A DNA stretch of 64,000 nucleotides, taken from contig CP075895.1 of assembly GCA_018604165.1 (NCBI GenBank), positions 3,095,001-3,159,000 of the forward strand, given 5' to 3'. The notes under the pieces were generated by a model that did not search any database, had not been told where the DNA came from, and saw nothing but the letters and a program-made list of their open reading frames with translations. The translations under genes were made by a program, and so were the position numbers. This stretch comes from Chitinophagaceae bacterium LGM1 (GTDB lineage Bacteria; Bacteroidota; Bacteroidia; Chitinophagales; Chitinophagaceae). Within the stretch, counting starts at the first letter, position 1, and every line of letters starts with the position of its first letter. This document shows positions 55,169 to 63,061 of this stretch, piece after piece.

Positions 55169-55690
55169 CTATTTTCCATTTTTACGCAAACAATAGTAGC
55201 TTTTCCATTGCCAAGGCAATTGGATTTTTTTTAACTTTCCTAAGAGTTCTAATTGCTTTAAAATCCCTGTAATCCCATCTTCTTTTTTAATCGGCATTGC
55301 ATACATATAAACAGTAATGAATAGGCTGTCGTTTAGCATACTATTGTTACTTCTTGCGCCGAAACTCAATATGGAATCAGGTAAAATGAAAAAAATATTT
55401 GAATTCATATTATCCATATCACGATAATAATAAGACATATTTAATTCAACGATTTTAGAGGACAAGTCTTTTTTAAATATTGAATATGCATAACAACTGT
55501 CCCAATACTGGATTGAATTACTTTGTGAATAAACATATACTGTGTCTTTCGACCTATTATGTAGATCAACTCCGATGCAATTACAACTACTTTTTTGACT
55601 GTAAGATGTAATCAATTGACCAAATAATGGAAAATAAAGACCTAATATAAATACAGTCAAAAAACTAAGGCTTAGAATGCGCGTCATCAT
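55169..55690 (-). CDS. Hypothetical exported protein
   Basis: A 173-residue protein with an N-terminal signal (SLSFLTVFILGLYFPLFG) and a Cys-x-Cys (SSCNCIGVDLH) just after cleavage. It is AT-rich in codon use, rich in Ser, Tyr and Asn, and has no recognised family. It lies between the two copies of the palindromic element together with the opposing gene at 54148. An ATG at 55690 or 55687 may be used. Confidence 0.6.
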   Translation of the reverse strand: MMTRILSLSFLTVFILGLYFPLFGQLITSYSQKSSCNCIGVDLHNRSKDTVYVYSQSNSIQYWDSCYAYSIFKKDLSSKIVELNMSYYYRDMDNMNSNIFFILPDSILSFGARSNNSMLNDSLFITVYMYAMPIKKEDGITGILKQLELLGKLKKIQLPWQWKSYYCLRKNGK

Positions 55691-55736
55691 AATTTCTGAA
55701 TTTGTATTCTTGATTCATTTTCCGCCTTTATTAGTC

Positions 55737-55766
55737 TTCTTCACCAACAAAGTACACTCACGCTAA
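55737..55766. repeat. Short fragment of the palindromic element
   Basis: TTCTTCACCAACAAAGTA followed by A.TC.CG.T.AG-like bases matches part of copies A and B. It lies between the exported-protein gene and the terminator at 55818. Confidence 0.5.
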
Positions 55767-55817
55767 GATAATATTTTCCGTTCGACAGCTTTAACTATTA
55801 ACACAAGTTCATAAACA

Positions 55818-55851
55818 AAAAAAGCGGGTGGAAATTTCCACCCGCTTTTTT
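55818..55851. terminator. Strong symmetrical terminator
   Basis: A perfect 17-bp palindrome (AAAAAAGCGGGTGGAAA / TTTCCACCCGCTTTTTT) with T6 on either reading. On the minus strand it ends whatever reads from copy B or cphB. Confidence 0.92.
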
Positions 55852-55870
55852 AATCAAACCAACCCGTCCT

Positions 55871-56077
55871 CTACTCTGCTTTTTTTGTTTCTTCTTTCTT
55901 AGGCTTGCTTTTTTTGCCTTTGTTGGTGTTCTTCACCAACAAAGTATATTCGCGGTTTAGCCACTTATGGTCAGTTGCTTTTTCAACAACAATACCACGA
56001 ATGCCGTTCAGAGAACGGAGTATTATTCTTAGTTCAGGATGCCCTGCGGAACATCCTAAACAACACAGTGAAAGATA
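55871..56077 (-). pseudogene. Open frame without a normal start, overlapping palindromic copy B
   Basis: Reading leftward after an in-frame TAA at 56078-56080, 68 codons stay open to a TAG at 55871-55873, with no ATG. The tail (LLVKNTNKGKKSKPKKEETK) is strongly basic and is followed by the terminator at 55818, which looks like a real gene end. The middle (ELRIILRSLNGIRGIVVEKA) overlaps the duplicated hairpins. It may be the remains of a gene, a gene with an unusual start, or a chance frame within a repeat. It lies 21 bases downstream of the cphB stop, on the same strand. Confidence 0.35.
55914..56061 (-). repeat. Duplicated palindromic element, copy B
   Basis: Matches copy A at 54933-55080. 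Its hairpins: CTTTGTTGGTG/CACCAACAAAG around 55919-55945, CCGTTC/GAACGG, and GTTCAGGATG/CATCCTAAAC (56033-56061). In the last, the plus strand has a C-A mismatch while the minus-strand RNA would have a G-U-compatible pair, which favours transcription leftwards, but one position is weak evidence. Confidence 0.75.
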
Positions 56078-56101
56078 TTAGCACTGTCCTGAAAGCAAAC
56101 A

Positions 56102-56983
56102 CTACCCCTCATCCTCAATGGCAATCTCTTTACCATCGTAGGTGCGGTTTTGCAGGTTATATACATCGCCGCTACTCATTATGTGGACGATGATGTTTTC
56201 TACACTTATAGGCTGACCTATGCGTATGTCGGCTATATTATTGTAGTCTATATTTCTGCCGTCAATAATTATTACAGTACCGCTACCGATGGTTTTCAGG
56301 TGGTGTCCATCTGTTACTACCACGCCTGTATCTTCGCCTATGCCCACGCCTATAGCACCGGGGTTGGCTGCAACAGCCTGTGCCAGTCGGTTGAACCTGC
56401 CACGCTTATCAAAGTGAGAATCTATAATCACATTCTGTACAAAGCCTAAGCCGGTGGTTATTTTCACTTCGCCTTTCAGGTGTGCTTTGTCGGCACTACC
56501 CTCGTATATCATGGTATTGCTCATAGCCATAGCACCCGCGCTTGTGCCGCCTATTACAAAATGCTCTTCGTGGTAGCGTTGTTTCAGTATATCCAGAAAC
56601 TGTGTACCGCCGAAGATAGAAGAAAGCCTTAGCTGGTTGCCACCCGAAAACATAATACAGTTGCAGGTTTTCAGGCGTGCTATATATTCGGGGTTCGATG
56701 CGTCTTCTCTGTCGCGGATGCGCAGGTGGCCTATGTTTTTACACCCCAGTTTGCTGAAAGCATCCACATAATTATCTGCCACCTCGTCCGGTATAGACGA
56801 TGCGGTGGTAATGACCTCTACATGCGGGTCTTCCACGCCTGTAAGGCTGACGATGTTTTTCAGGATGCCGAGTTCAAAAAAATTGAGCCTGTTCCGTTCT
56901 ACGATGCCTTTCTCAAGGTCTGTTCCTTTATCTTCTGCACCACCTACTGATACGAGGAAGCCTTTGGGATATGATTGAGCCAC
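56102..56983 (-). CDS. cphB: Cyanophycinase
   Basis: A 293-residue peptidase of family S51. Start KGFLVSVGGAEDKGTDLEKG, the CIMFSGGNQLRL stretch and the nucleophile Ser148 in IGGTSAGAMAMSNTM are clear, and DSHFDKRGRFNRL supplies the conserved His region. It cleaves cyanophycin into beta-Asp-Arg dipeptides. The start is a GTG at 56983; no ATG is available upstream of the conserved Gly. It is divergent from cphA across about 100 bases, a typical pair. It lacks a signal peptide, so it acts inside the cell. Confidence 0.95.
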   Translation of the reverse strand: MAQSYPKGFLVSVGGAEDKGTDLEKGIVERNRLNFFELGILKNIVSLTGVEDPHVEVITTASSIPDEVADNYVDAFSKLGCKNIGHLRIRDREDASNPEYIARLKTCNCIMFSGGNQLRLSSIFGGTQFLDILKQRYHEEHFVIGGTSAGAMAMSNTMIYEGSADKAHLKGEVKITTGLGFVQNVIIDSHFDKRGRFNRLAQAVAANPGAIGVGIGEDTGVVVTDGHHLKTIGSGTVIIIDGRNIDYNNIADIRIGQPISVENIIVHIMSSGDVYNLQNRTYDGKEIAIEDEG

Positions 56984-57081
56984 TATGATAACAAAAAATT
57001 AATCCTGCAAATTTATTCAATTCTATCTATTTGACTTAAGGATTATTATTTATTAACTTGTTAAGCTCAACTGTAAAATAT

Positions 57082-59709
57082 ATGAAGATATTAGACATAA
57101 AAGTGATGAACGGCCCCAACTATTGGTCGGTAAAACGCCATAAGCTGATAGTAATGCTGCTGGACCTGGAAGAACTGGAAGAACGCCCTACCAACCTGAT
57201 AGATGGTTTTCTGGAAAGATTGCAGGCACTGATGCCTAGCATGTACGAGCATAGGTGTAGTGAGGGTGTGGCAGGCGGCTTCTTCAGCCGTGTAAAGGAA
57301 GGCACATGGATGGGGCATGTCATAGAACATATAGCACTGGAACTGCAAACACTGGCTGGCATGGAAACAGGCTTTGGCCGCACGCGAGAGAGTGATAAAC
57401 GCGGTGTGTACCATGTGGTGTTTTCTTACTACGAGGCGAAAGCAGGTGTGTTCACCGCAAAAGCCGCCGTGCGCATAGCAGAAGCATTGATAGCGGGCGA
57501 ACCTTATGACCTTGAAAAAGACATACAGGATTTACGCGAAATACGCGAGGATGAACGTCTGGGCCCCAGTACTGGCTCTATTGTTGACGAAGCCATCAAA
57601 AGGAAGATACCTTATATACGCCTCAACAGTCGCTCGTTGGTGCAGCTTGGCTATGGCAAAAACCAAAAACGTGTACAGGCTACCGTTGCCAGTACCACCA
57701 GCAGTATAGCCGTAGAGATAGCATGTGATAAAGAAGAAACCAAAAACTTGCTGGAAGCTGCCGAAATACCTGTGCCACGCGGGCGTATTATTTATGATGA
57801 AGAAGACCTGCAAGCTGCCATCAATAAAATAAACTATCCTATTGTACTGAAGCCAGTAAATGGTAATCATGGCAAGGGCGCAACAACCAACATCCGCACT
57901 TGGGAAGATGCGGTAGTAGCATTGGCAGCCGCTAAAAAATACGGGCGTGCAGTGATATGTGAAAAGTTCATAGTAGGGCGCGACTACAGGTTACTGGTAA
58001 TCAACTATAAATTTGTAGCAGCAGCTTTGCGTACACCTGCCGCCGTAATAGGCGATGGCAAACATACTATACAGCAACTGATAGATATTGTAAACCAAGA
58101 CCCGCGCCGTGGTTACGGACACGAGAAAGTATTGACATCTATTAAGGTAGATGACTTTACGATGGATATACTGAACAAAAAAGAATACACACTCGATACT
58201 GTACTGGCAGATAAAGAAGAACTATGGTTGAAGCCCACTGCCAACCTTAGTACGGGTGGTACGGCTACAGACGTTACAGATTTTGTGCATCCTACCAACA
58301 TCTTTATGGCAGAGCGTATAGCGCGCATCATAGGGTTGGATATTTGCGGTATAGACATCATGGCACCCGACCTGAGCGTACCGATAACGGAAAACGGCGG
58401 CGCGATACTGGAAGTGAATGCCGCACCAGGCTTCCGTATGCACTTAGACCCTACAGAGGGCTTGCCCCGCAATGTAGCAGAGCCTGTGATAGATATGCTG
58501 TACCCGCCGGGTACTACGGCACGCATACCCATCATTGCCGTATCGGGTACAAATGGTAAAACAACTACTACCCGCCTGATAGCGCATATTGTAAAACAGA
58601 TGGGGCATAAAGTAGGCTACACTACCACCGATGGTGTGTATATACAAAACCAACTGATGGTAAAGGGCGACTGCACAGGGCCGGTATCGGCAGAATTTGT
58701 ACTGAAAGACCCGACTGTTGATTTTGCAGTACTGGAATGTGCGCGTGGCGGATTGCTACGTGCAGGTTTAGGTTTTCATAATTGCGATGTAGCAGTAGTA
58801 ACCAATGTAGCAGCAGACCACCTTGGCTTGCAAGGTATAGATACGATAGAAAAGCTGGCAAGGGTGAAAGCCGTAGTGCCCAATACAGTCTTCCCCGAAG
58901 GGTATGCCATACTGAATGCCGATGATGATTTGGTATATGCCATGCGCGAAGGATTGAATTGCAAACTCGCGCTTTTCTCTATGTACGAAAACAGCCCGCG
59001 CATCAAAGAGCATTGCGCCAAAGGCGGGCTGGCAGCAGTGTACGAACATGGCTATGTAACTATACTGAAAGGTGGCTGGAAGATACGGGTAGAGAAAGTA
59101 ACCAATATCCCCATCACATTCTCGGGCAAGGCAGAGTTCAATATATCAAACGTATTGGGTGCTACATTGGCTGCATATGTGCGCGATTTCAAAACGGAAG
59201 ACATACGCCTTGCGCTGCAAACATTTGTACCATCGCCGGCTATGACACCGGGACGTATGAACATGTTCCAATTCAAAAACTTTACCGTGATGCTGGACTA
59301 TGCACACAACACGCACGGCATACAGGCCATTGGTAAATACGTACAGTCTGTTGACGCACCGCTGAAAGTAGGCATCGTAGCAGGCGTGGGCGACAGGAGA
59401 GATGAAGACATCATATCGCTAGGCGAGGAGTCTGCAAGGATATTTGATGAAATCATCATCAGGCAGGATAAAAACCTGCGCGGGCGTACGGAAGAAGAGA
59501 TGATAGAACTGATGACACGTGGCATACGTAACATAGACCCGCTGAAAAAGATAACCCTCTTCCGCAAAGAGAGCGAGGCGATAGACCATGCCATAGCCAC
59601 CGCACAAAAAGGTTCATTCATTGTAGTGATAAGTGATGTAGTACCCGATGCGCTCGACCAGGTGAAACGCTACAAAGACATAGAAGATGGTGCGGAAGTA
59701 ACGGTGTAG
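57082..59709 (+). CDS. cphA: Cyanophycin synthetase
   Basis: An 875-residue ATP-using ligase that builds the Asp-Arg storage polymer. The N-terminal part (MNGPNYWSVKRHKLIVMLLD) and the ATP-grasp domain (about 215-475: VLKPVNGNHGKGATTNI, FIVGRDYRLLVINYKFVAAA, ILEVNAAPGFRMH) attach Asp; the C-terminal Mur-ligase-like half (from about 485, P-loop VSGTNGKTTTTRLIAHI; LDYAHNTHGI) attaches Arg. Full length agrees with the family. The frame opens eight codons earlier (57058), but the ATG at 57082 matches the family start MKILDIKVM. Divergent from cphB. Confidence 0.96.
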   Translation: MKILDIKVMNGPNYWSVKRHKLIVMLLDLEELEERPTNLIDGFLERLQALMPSMYEHRCSEGVAGGFFSRVKEGTWMGHVIEHIALELQTLAGMETGFGRTRESDKRGVYHVVFSYYEAKAGVFTAKAAVRIAEALIAGEPYDLEKDIQDLREIREDERLGPSTGSIVDEAIKRKIPYIRLNSRSLVQLGYGKNQKRVQATVASTTSSIAVEIACDKEETKNLLEAAEIPVPRGRIIYDEEDLQAAINKINYPIVLKPVNGNHGKGATTNIRTWEDAVVALAAAKKYGRAVICEKFIVGRDYRLLVINYKFVAAALRTPAAVIGDGKHTIQQLIDIVNQDPRRGYGHEKVLTSIKVDDFTMDILNKKEYTLDTVLADKEELWLKPTANLSTGGTATDVTDFVHPTNIFMAERIARIIGLDICGIDIMAPDLSVPITENGGAILEVNAAPGFRMHLDPTEGLPRNVAEPVIDMLYPPGTTARIPIIAVSGTNGKTTTTRLIAHIVKQMGHKVGYTTTDGVYIQNQLMVKGDCTGPVSAEFVLKDPTVDFAVLECARGGLLRAGLGFHNCDVAVVTNVAADHLGLQGIDTIEKLARVKAVVPNTVFPEGYAILNADDDLVYAMREGLNCKLALFSMYENSPRIKEHCAKGGLAAVYEHGYVTILKGGWKIRVEKVTNIPITFSGKAEFNISNVLGATLAAYVRDFKTEDIRLALQTFVPSPAMTPGRMNMFQFKNFTVMLDYAHNTHGIQAIGKYVQSVDAPLKVGIVAGVGDRRDEDIISLGEESARIFDEIIIRQDKNLRGRTEEEMIELMTRGIRNIDPLKKITLFRKESEAIDHAIATAQKGSFIVVISDVVPDALDQVKRYKDIEDGAEVTV

Positions 59710-59769
59710 GGATAAATAGCTAAGTATGCAAAGCGGCACTTGTTGCCGCTTTTTATTTTAGTTTTAATT

Positions 59770-60333
59770 ATGGGAAAAAACATCACAACATATCATCAAT
59801 TTGAACAGTTGATACTCAATGAAGAAAAGTATAACTATCAAAAAGACCTAACAGAGAAACTTGATAGCTCCAACTCTTTGCCATTAACACAAGAGTTGTT
59901 AAATGAAATAGTGTTATGGAAAGTAAATCGTTATGCCACAATACCGCAGACAGCGTTTGACAAAATAAATAGCATTGATGTAAATGCTAAAGACATAGAC
60001 GAAGAATTGACAAAAGATATTTTGACTGAATTATTAGGGAAAGAATCAAAGGGAATACAATTGGCAATGGCGTCAACTATATTAAGATTTAGAAACCCGA
60101 ATATCTATCAGATTATTGACCAACGTGCATTTCGTTTTGCGATGGAAAAACCATTAGAAATAAAACATGGGTATTCTAAAGAAAATATCGATAACCAAAT
60201 TGTACTATACTTAGATTATTTAAGGGAATTACAGAAAATCGCTATTCTGAAAAACTGTGATTTCAAAGACTTAGATAGGATATTGTATATGTATGACAAA
60301 CAATATAACGATGAACTAAAAATAAAATACTAA
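59770..60333 (+). CDS. Hypothetical protein with an HhH/DNA-glycosylase-like helical pattern
   Basis: A 187-residue, probably all-helical protein. The frame runs from 59740, but the ATG at 59770 (MGKNITTYHQFEQLI) is preferred over the 10-residue extension. The block GIQLAMASTILRFRNPNIYQ with IIDQRAFRFA recalls the G-x-(A/L)-x-A-S-x-(L/I)-L-x-F-x-N-P-x-x-(F/Y)-x-I-x-D-x-R pattern of HhH-type base-excision relatives, but the catalytic Lys/Asp pair is not clear. The codon use is AT-rich compared with cphA and murI next to it. It ends tail to tail with murI. Function unknown. Confidence 0.6.
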   Translation: MGKNITTYHQFEQLILNEEKYNYQKDLTEKLDSSNSLPLTQELLNEIVLWKVNRYATIPQTAFDKINSIDVNAKDIDEELTKDILTELLGKESKGIQLAMASTILRFRNPNIYQIIDQRAFRFAMEKPLEIKHGYSKENIDNQIVLYLDYLRELQKIAILKNCDFKDLDRILYMYDKQYNDELKIKY

Positions 60334-60335
60334 CA

Positions 60336-61154
60336 CTACAAATGCAGATGCTCTGCACTTACAGCCTTACCAAAAAACACAGATGCATGTGCATCAAAAT
60401 CCTTTACATCGTCGGTAGTGTAAAATTTCATTTGGCTGTTTTTACTTAGTCGGCTATCCATATCGGGGTGGCGATGCAGGTAGTCTGCAAGGCTGTTGGC
60501 AACAATATCGCCCTGTGCCATTACATTAATGCCGGCAGGCAGGTGTTTTTTTATCTTATCCGTCAGCAGCGGGTAGTGGGTGCACGCCAGCAGTATGGTA
60601 TCTGTTTGCGGTGCATCTTGCATCAGTTGGTCGAGGTATTTTTTTACAAAGAAATCAGCCCCCGCACTGTTATACTCGCCATACTCTACAATCGGAACCC
60701 ACATGGGGCAAGCCATCTGGTGCACCTGTACATCGGGGAAGAATTTACCAATCTCTATTTCATAAGAACCTGAGTTGACCGTACCGCGCGTACCTAATAC
60801 GGCTATGTGTTTGGTTTTGGTATAGTTGCCTATCACCTCTGCCGTAGGGCGTATTACGCCCAGCACACGTTTATGGTTGTCTATCTTCGGCAGGTCTTCT
60901 TGTTGTATGGTGCGGAGTGCTTTGGCACTGGCGGTATTGCAAGCGAGTATCACCAGTTCGCACCCTTGCTCGAAAAACCATTCTACACATTGCAGCGTGT
61001 ATTCGTGAACCGTTTCGTAACTACGGTTGCCGTAGGGGGCGCGCCCGTTATCGCCCAGATATATATAGTCGTACTGGGGCAGGCGAGCCGCTATAGACTT
61101 AAACACCGTCAGCCCGCCATAACCACTATCGAATATACCAATGGGAGATTGCAT
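60336..61154 (-). CDS. murI: Glutamate racemase
   Basis: A 272-residue enzyme making D-glutamate for peptidoglycan. IGIFDSGYGGLTVFKSIAAR, the two catalytic cysteines in LACNTASAKAL and LLACTHYPLL, and YLGDNGRAPYG are family motifs. The frame is open to 61181 but the ATG at 61154 is the family start. A TATCTTTA box lies exactly four bases before this ATG (61159-61166, minus strand), as for several other genes in the window. Confidence 0.95.
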   Translation of the reverse strand: MQSPIGIFDSGYGGLTVFKSIAARLPQYDYIYLGDNGRAPYGNRSYETVHEYTLQCVEWFFEQGCELVILACNTASAKALRTIQQEDLPKIDNHKRVLGVIRPTAEVIGNYTKTKHIAVLGTRGTVNSGSYEIEIGKFFPDVQVHQMACPMWVPIVEYGEYNSAGADFFVKKYLDQLMQDAPQTDTILLACTHYPLLTDKIKKHLPAGINVMAQGDIVANSLADYLHRHPDMDSRLSKNSQMKFYTTDDVKDFDAHASVFFGKAVSAEHLHL

Positions 61155-61158
61155 AGGG

Positions 61159-61166
61159 TAAAGATA
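61159..61166 (-). promoter_or_regulatory. -7-like box four bases before murI
   Basis: The minus strand reads TATCTTTA followed by CCCT and the murI ATG. It is one base off TAnnTTTG and has the same four-base spacing as at 22108, 33689 and 49091. Confidence 0.4.
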
Positions 61167-61213
61167 ATGTTGATATGTCAATAAGCCATTCAGCCCAACT
61201 TAATTTAGTTTTA

Positions 61214-61221
61214 TAACTTTG
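61214..61221 (+). promoter_or_regulatory. -7 box for the restriction-modification operon
   Basis: TAACTTTG matches TAnnTTTG, 29 bases before the ATG at 61251. No TTTG -33 element is clear. It is the only visible promoter for the two-gene unit, so the nuclease and methyltransferase would be made from one message. Confidence 0.5.
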
Positions 61222-61250
61222 GTAGTAAAGGATTCTGATAAATTAATAAC

Positions 61251-62027
61251 ATGAGCAAAAAGGACAGGGTACTTGAAGAGATATTGTCGATTTGTCAAGA
61301 AAAAGGTAATTATGTTTTTGATAATCAATTAGTAAAAGCTGTAGCAAAAAAGCATGGATTTGATAACCCATTTGATGCTACAAAATTAGACGACACATCC
61401 AAGTTTCCAGAGGTAATGATAGAGCAAGATTTTTTTATTCTTCATTTGGGAGAGGGGAAACATCAGTTTATAAAAGGTATAAAAGATGGATTTCATCATT
61501 TTGAAAATATTAGTGAGGAAAACAAAGTACAGTGGAAATATAGAAAAAGTTTGTTGAATGAATTTGACACAAGCGAAAGTAACATATTGTCAGTCGGTTT
61601 TAATCAAAGAATAATACATGACTTTTTATATGAAGACATTGTATCAAACCCTAAAGTATATAATGCTCGAAGGACAAAATCAAGTTTGAGATATAATATC
61701 AACAGGAAAGAGATAATAACTACTAATCTGCAAATGGAAATAGATTTAACTATGGAACTTGATGGGGTAGTTACAGTTTTTGAAGGGAAAAATAATTTTC
61801 CAGACAACTTTGCAATTTACCAGTTGTTTCATCCATACTTATATTATAAAAAACTCCAAGCAGATAATCAGATACCTATTAAAGAGATAACATGTTGTTA
61901 TTTACTACGAAAGCGAAACAATAAAAACTCAATTATTAGAGTATACAACTATAACTTTACTGTCGACAATGAAATGACATCAATTAATTTGTTAAAAGCT
62001 AAAGAATACAATTTAATACAGCGTTAA
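61251..62027 (+). CDS. Probable type II restriction endonuclease (PD-(D/E)xK pattern)
   Basis: A 258-residue protein of no named family here. The block QMEIDLTMELDGVVTVFEGK has E163, D165, then E178-G-K180, which fits the E-x-D ... E-x-K metal-binding core of PD-(D/E)xK nucleases; the following helix (FAIYQLFHPYLYYKKLQ) fits the fold too. It is followed after one base by a DNA methyltransferase gene, the classic layout of a type II restriction-modification pair. The composition is strongly AT-rich against murI and korB on either side, suggesting transfer. The recognition site cannot be predicted. Confidence 0.72.
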   Translation: MSKKDRVLEEILSICQEKGNYVFDNQLVKAVAKKHGFDNPFDATKLDDTSKFPEVMIEQDFFILHLGEGKHQFIKGIKDGFHHFENISEENKVQWKYRKSLLNEFDTSESNILSVGFNQRIIHDFLYEDIVSNPKVYNARRTKSSLRYNINRKEIITTNLQMEIDLTMELDGVVTVFEGKNNFPDNFAIYQLFHPYLYYKKLQADNQIPIKEITCCYLLRKRNNKNSIIRVYNYNFTVDNEMTSINLLKAKEYNLIQR

Positions 62028-62028
62028 A

Positions 62029-62910
62029 ATGAAAGAATTAGATAAATTCAGAAATATCGTTTTTAACGAAGATGTACTAAAGATATTAAAGCAACTACCT
62101 GATAATAGTTTGGATATGATATATGGCGATCCCGATTATGGTGTAGGAATAAATTATTCAGGTAAAAAATATATTAGTAAATGGAATGAATACATTGATT
62201 GGTATATTTCTTTAACTAAAGAATGCTTGAGAGTATTGAAACCAAGTGGTAATTTGTTTATGATAAATTATCCAAAGCAAAATGCTCACTTGCGAGTTAA
62301 ATATCTTGATGATAATGCGTTTGATGTACAGGATTATGTTTGGATATACAATACTAATGTAGGGCACACACCTAAAAGATTAACTACAGCACACCGCTCA
62401 ATACTACACGCTACAAAGACTAAGAATAACAATTTTTATAAAGAGAATATTGCAGTGCCCTATCAAAATCCTACAGACAAAAGAATTATGAGTAGAATAG
62501 CTGCAGGGCATAAGGGTAGAATGCCATACAGTTGGTTCTATTATGACCTAGTAAAAAATGTATCAAAAGATAAGACTTTTCATGCTTGTCAAATACCCCT
62601 GCCATTAGTAGAGATGCTCATTAAGTCTTGTACTAATGAAAATGATGATTGTTTTATACTTTTTGGTGGTAGTGGTAGTGAAGTAGTATTATGTCAGAAC
62701 CTAAAACGTAATTTTATCTCTTGTGAAATACATAAGGAATATCATAAAATGATAGTTGATAGATTATCAAATAGCGGCAAAATTAAAGATGAACATAGGC
62801 TACCGTTTATTCAAGAGAAGAAAAAAGTAAATTATTACGAAACTAGTAAACCAATTTTGTTGCAGTTGAAACAACCAGATATAGTTTATAAAAAAAGAAA
62901 AGCCAATTAA
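62029..62910 (+). CDS. DNA methyltransferase (beta-type N6-adenine or N4-cytosine)
   Basis: A 293-residue amino-methyltransferase. Motif IV is DPDY (34-37) in IYGDPDYGVGINYSG, where families usually have [DNS]PP[YFW]; motif X/I comes late (HACQIPLPLVEMLI at 185-198; FGGSGS at 212-217), the order of beta-type enzymes with the target-recognition region in between. It methylates the site cut by its neighbour and so protects host DNA. The second Pro to Asp change in motif IV is unusual. It is one base downstream of the nuclease gene, AT-rich like it, and followed by a hairpin terminator. Confidence 0.88.
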   Translation: MKELDKFRNIVFNEDVLKILKQLPDNSLDMIYGDPDYGVGINYSGKKYISKWNEYIDWYISLTKECLRVLKPSGNLFMINYPKQNAHLRVKYLDDNAFDVQDYVWIYNTNVGHTPKRLTTAHRSILHATKTKNNNFYKENIAVPYQNPTDKRIMSRIAAGHKGRMPYSWFYYDLVKNVSKDKTFHACQIPLPLVEMLIKSCTNENDDCFILFGGSGSEVVLCQNLKRNFISCEIHKEYHKMIVDRLSNSGKIKDEHRLPFIQEKKKVNYYETSKPILLQLKQPDIVYKKRKAN

Positions 62911-62916
62911 CACTAA

Positions 62917-62945
62917 GAGCCTGTAAATACAGGCTCAGCAGTTTT
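62917..62945 (+). terminator. Terminator after the restriction-modification pair
   Basis: An 8-bp stem GAGCCTGT / ACAGGCTC with AAAT loop, followed by a T-rich stretch. Confidence 0.7.
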
Positions 62946-63013
62946 ATCTTTATCGTAATATCAATACAAAACTATCAAGGTTGCTGCCTTTGCCTGTCAT
63001 ATAGCTGTATAAG

Positions 63014-63046
63014 TTTGCTATTAATGCCATTTATACAGTAAATTTG
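63014..63046 (+). promoter_or_regulatory. Consensus Bacteroidota promoter of the korB-type gene
   Basis: TTTG (63014-63017), 21 bases of spacer and TAAATTTG (63039-63046), then 15 bases to the ATG. Both elements match the consensus. Confidence 0.75.
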
Positions 63047-63061
63047 TATCATATTTTACTT

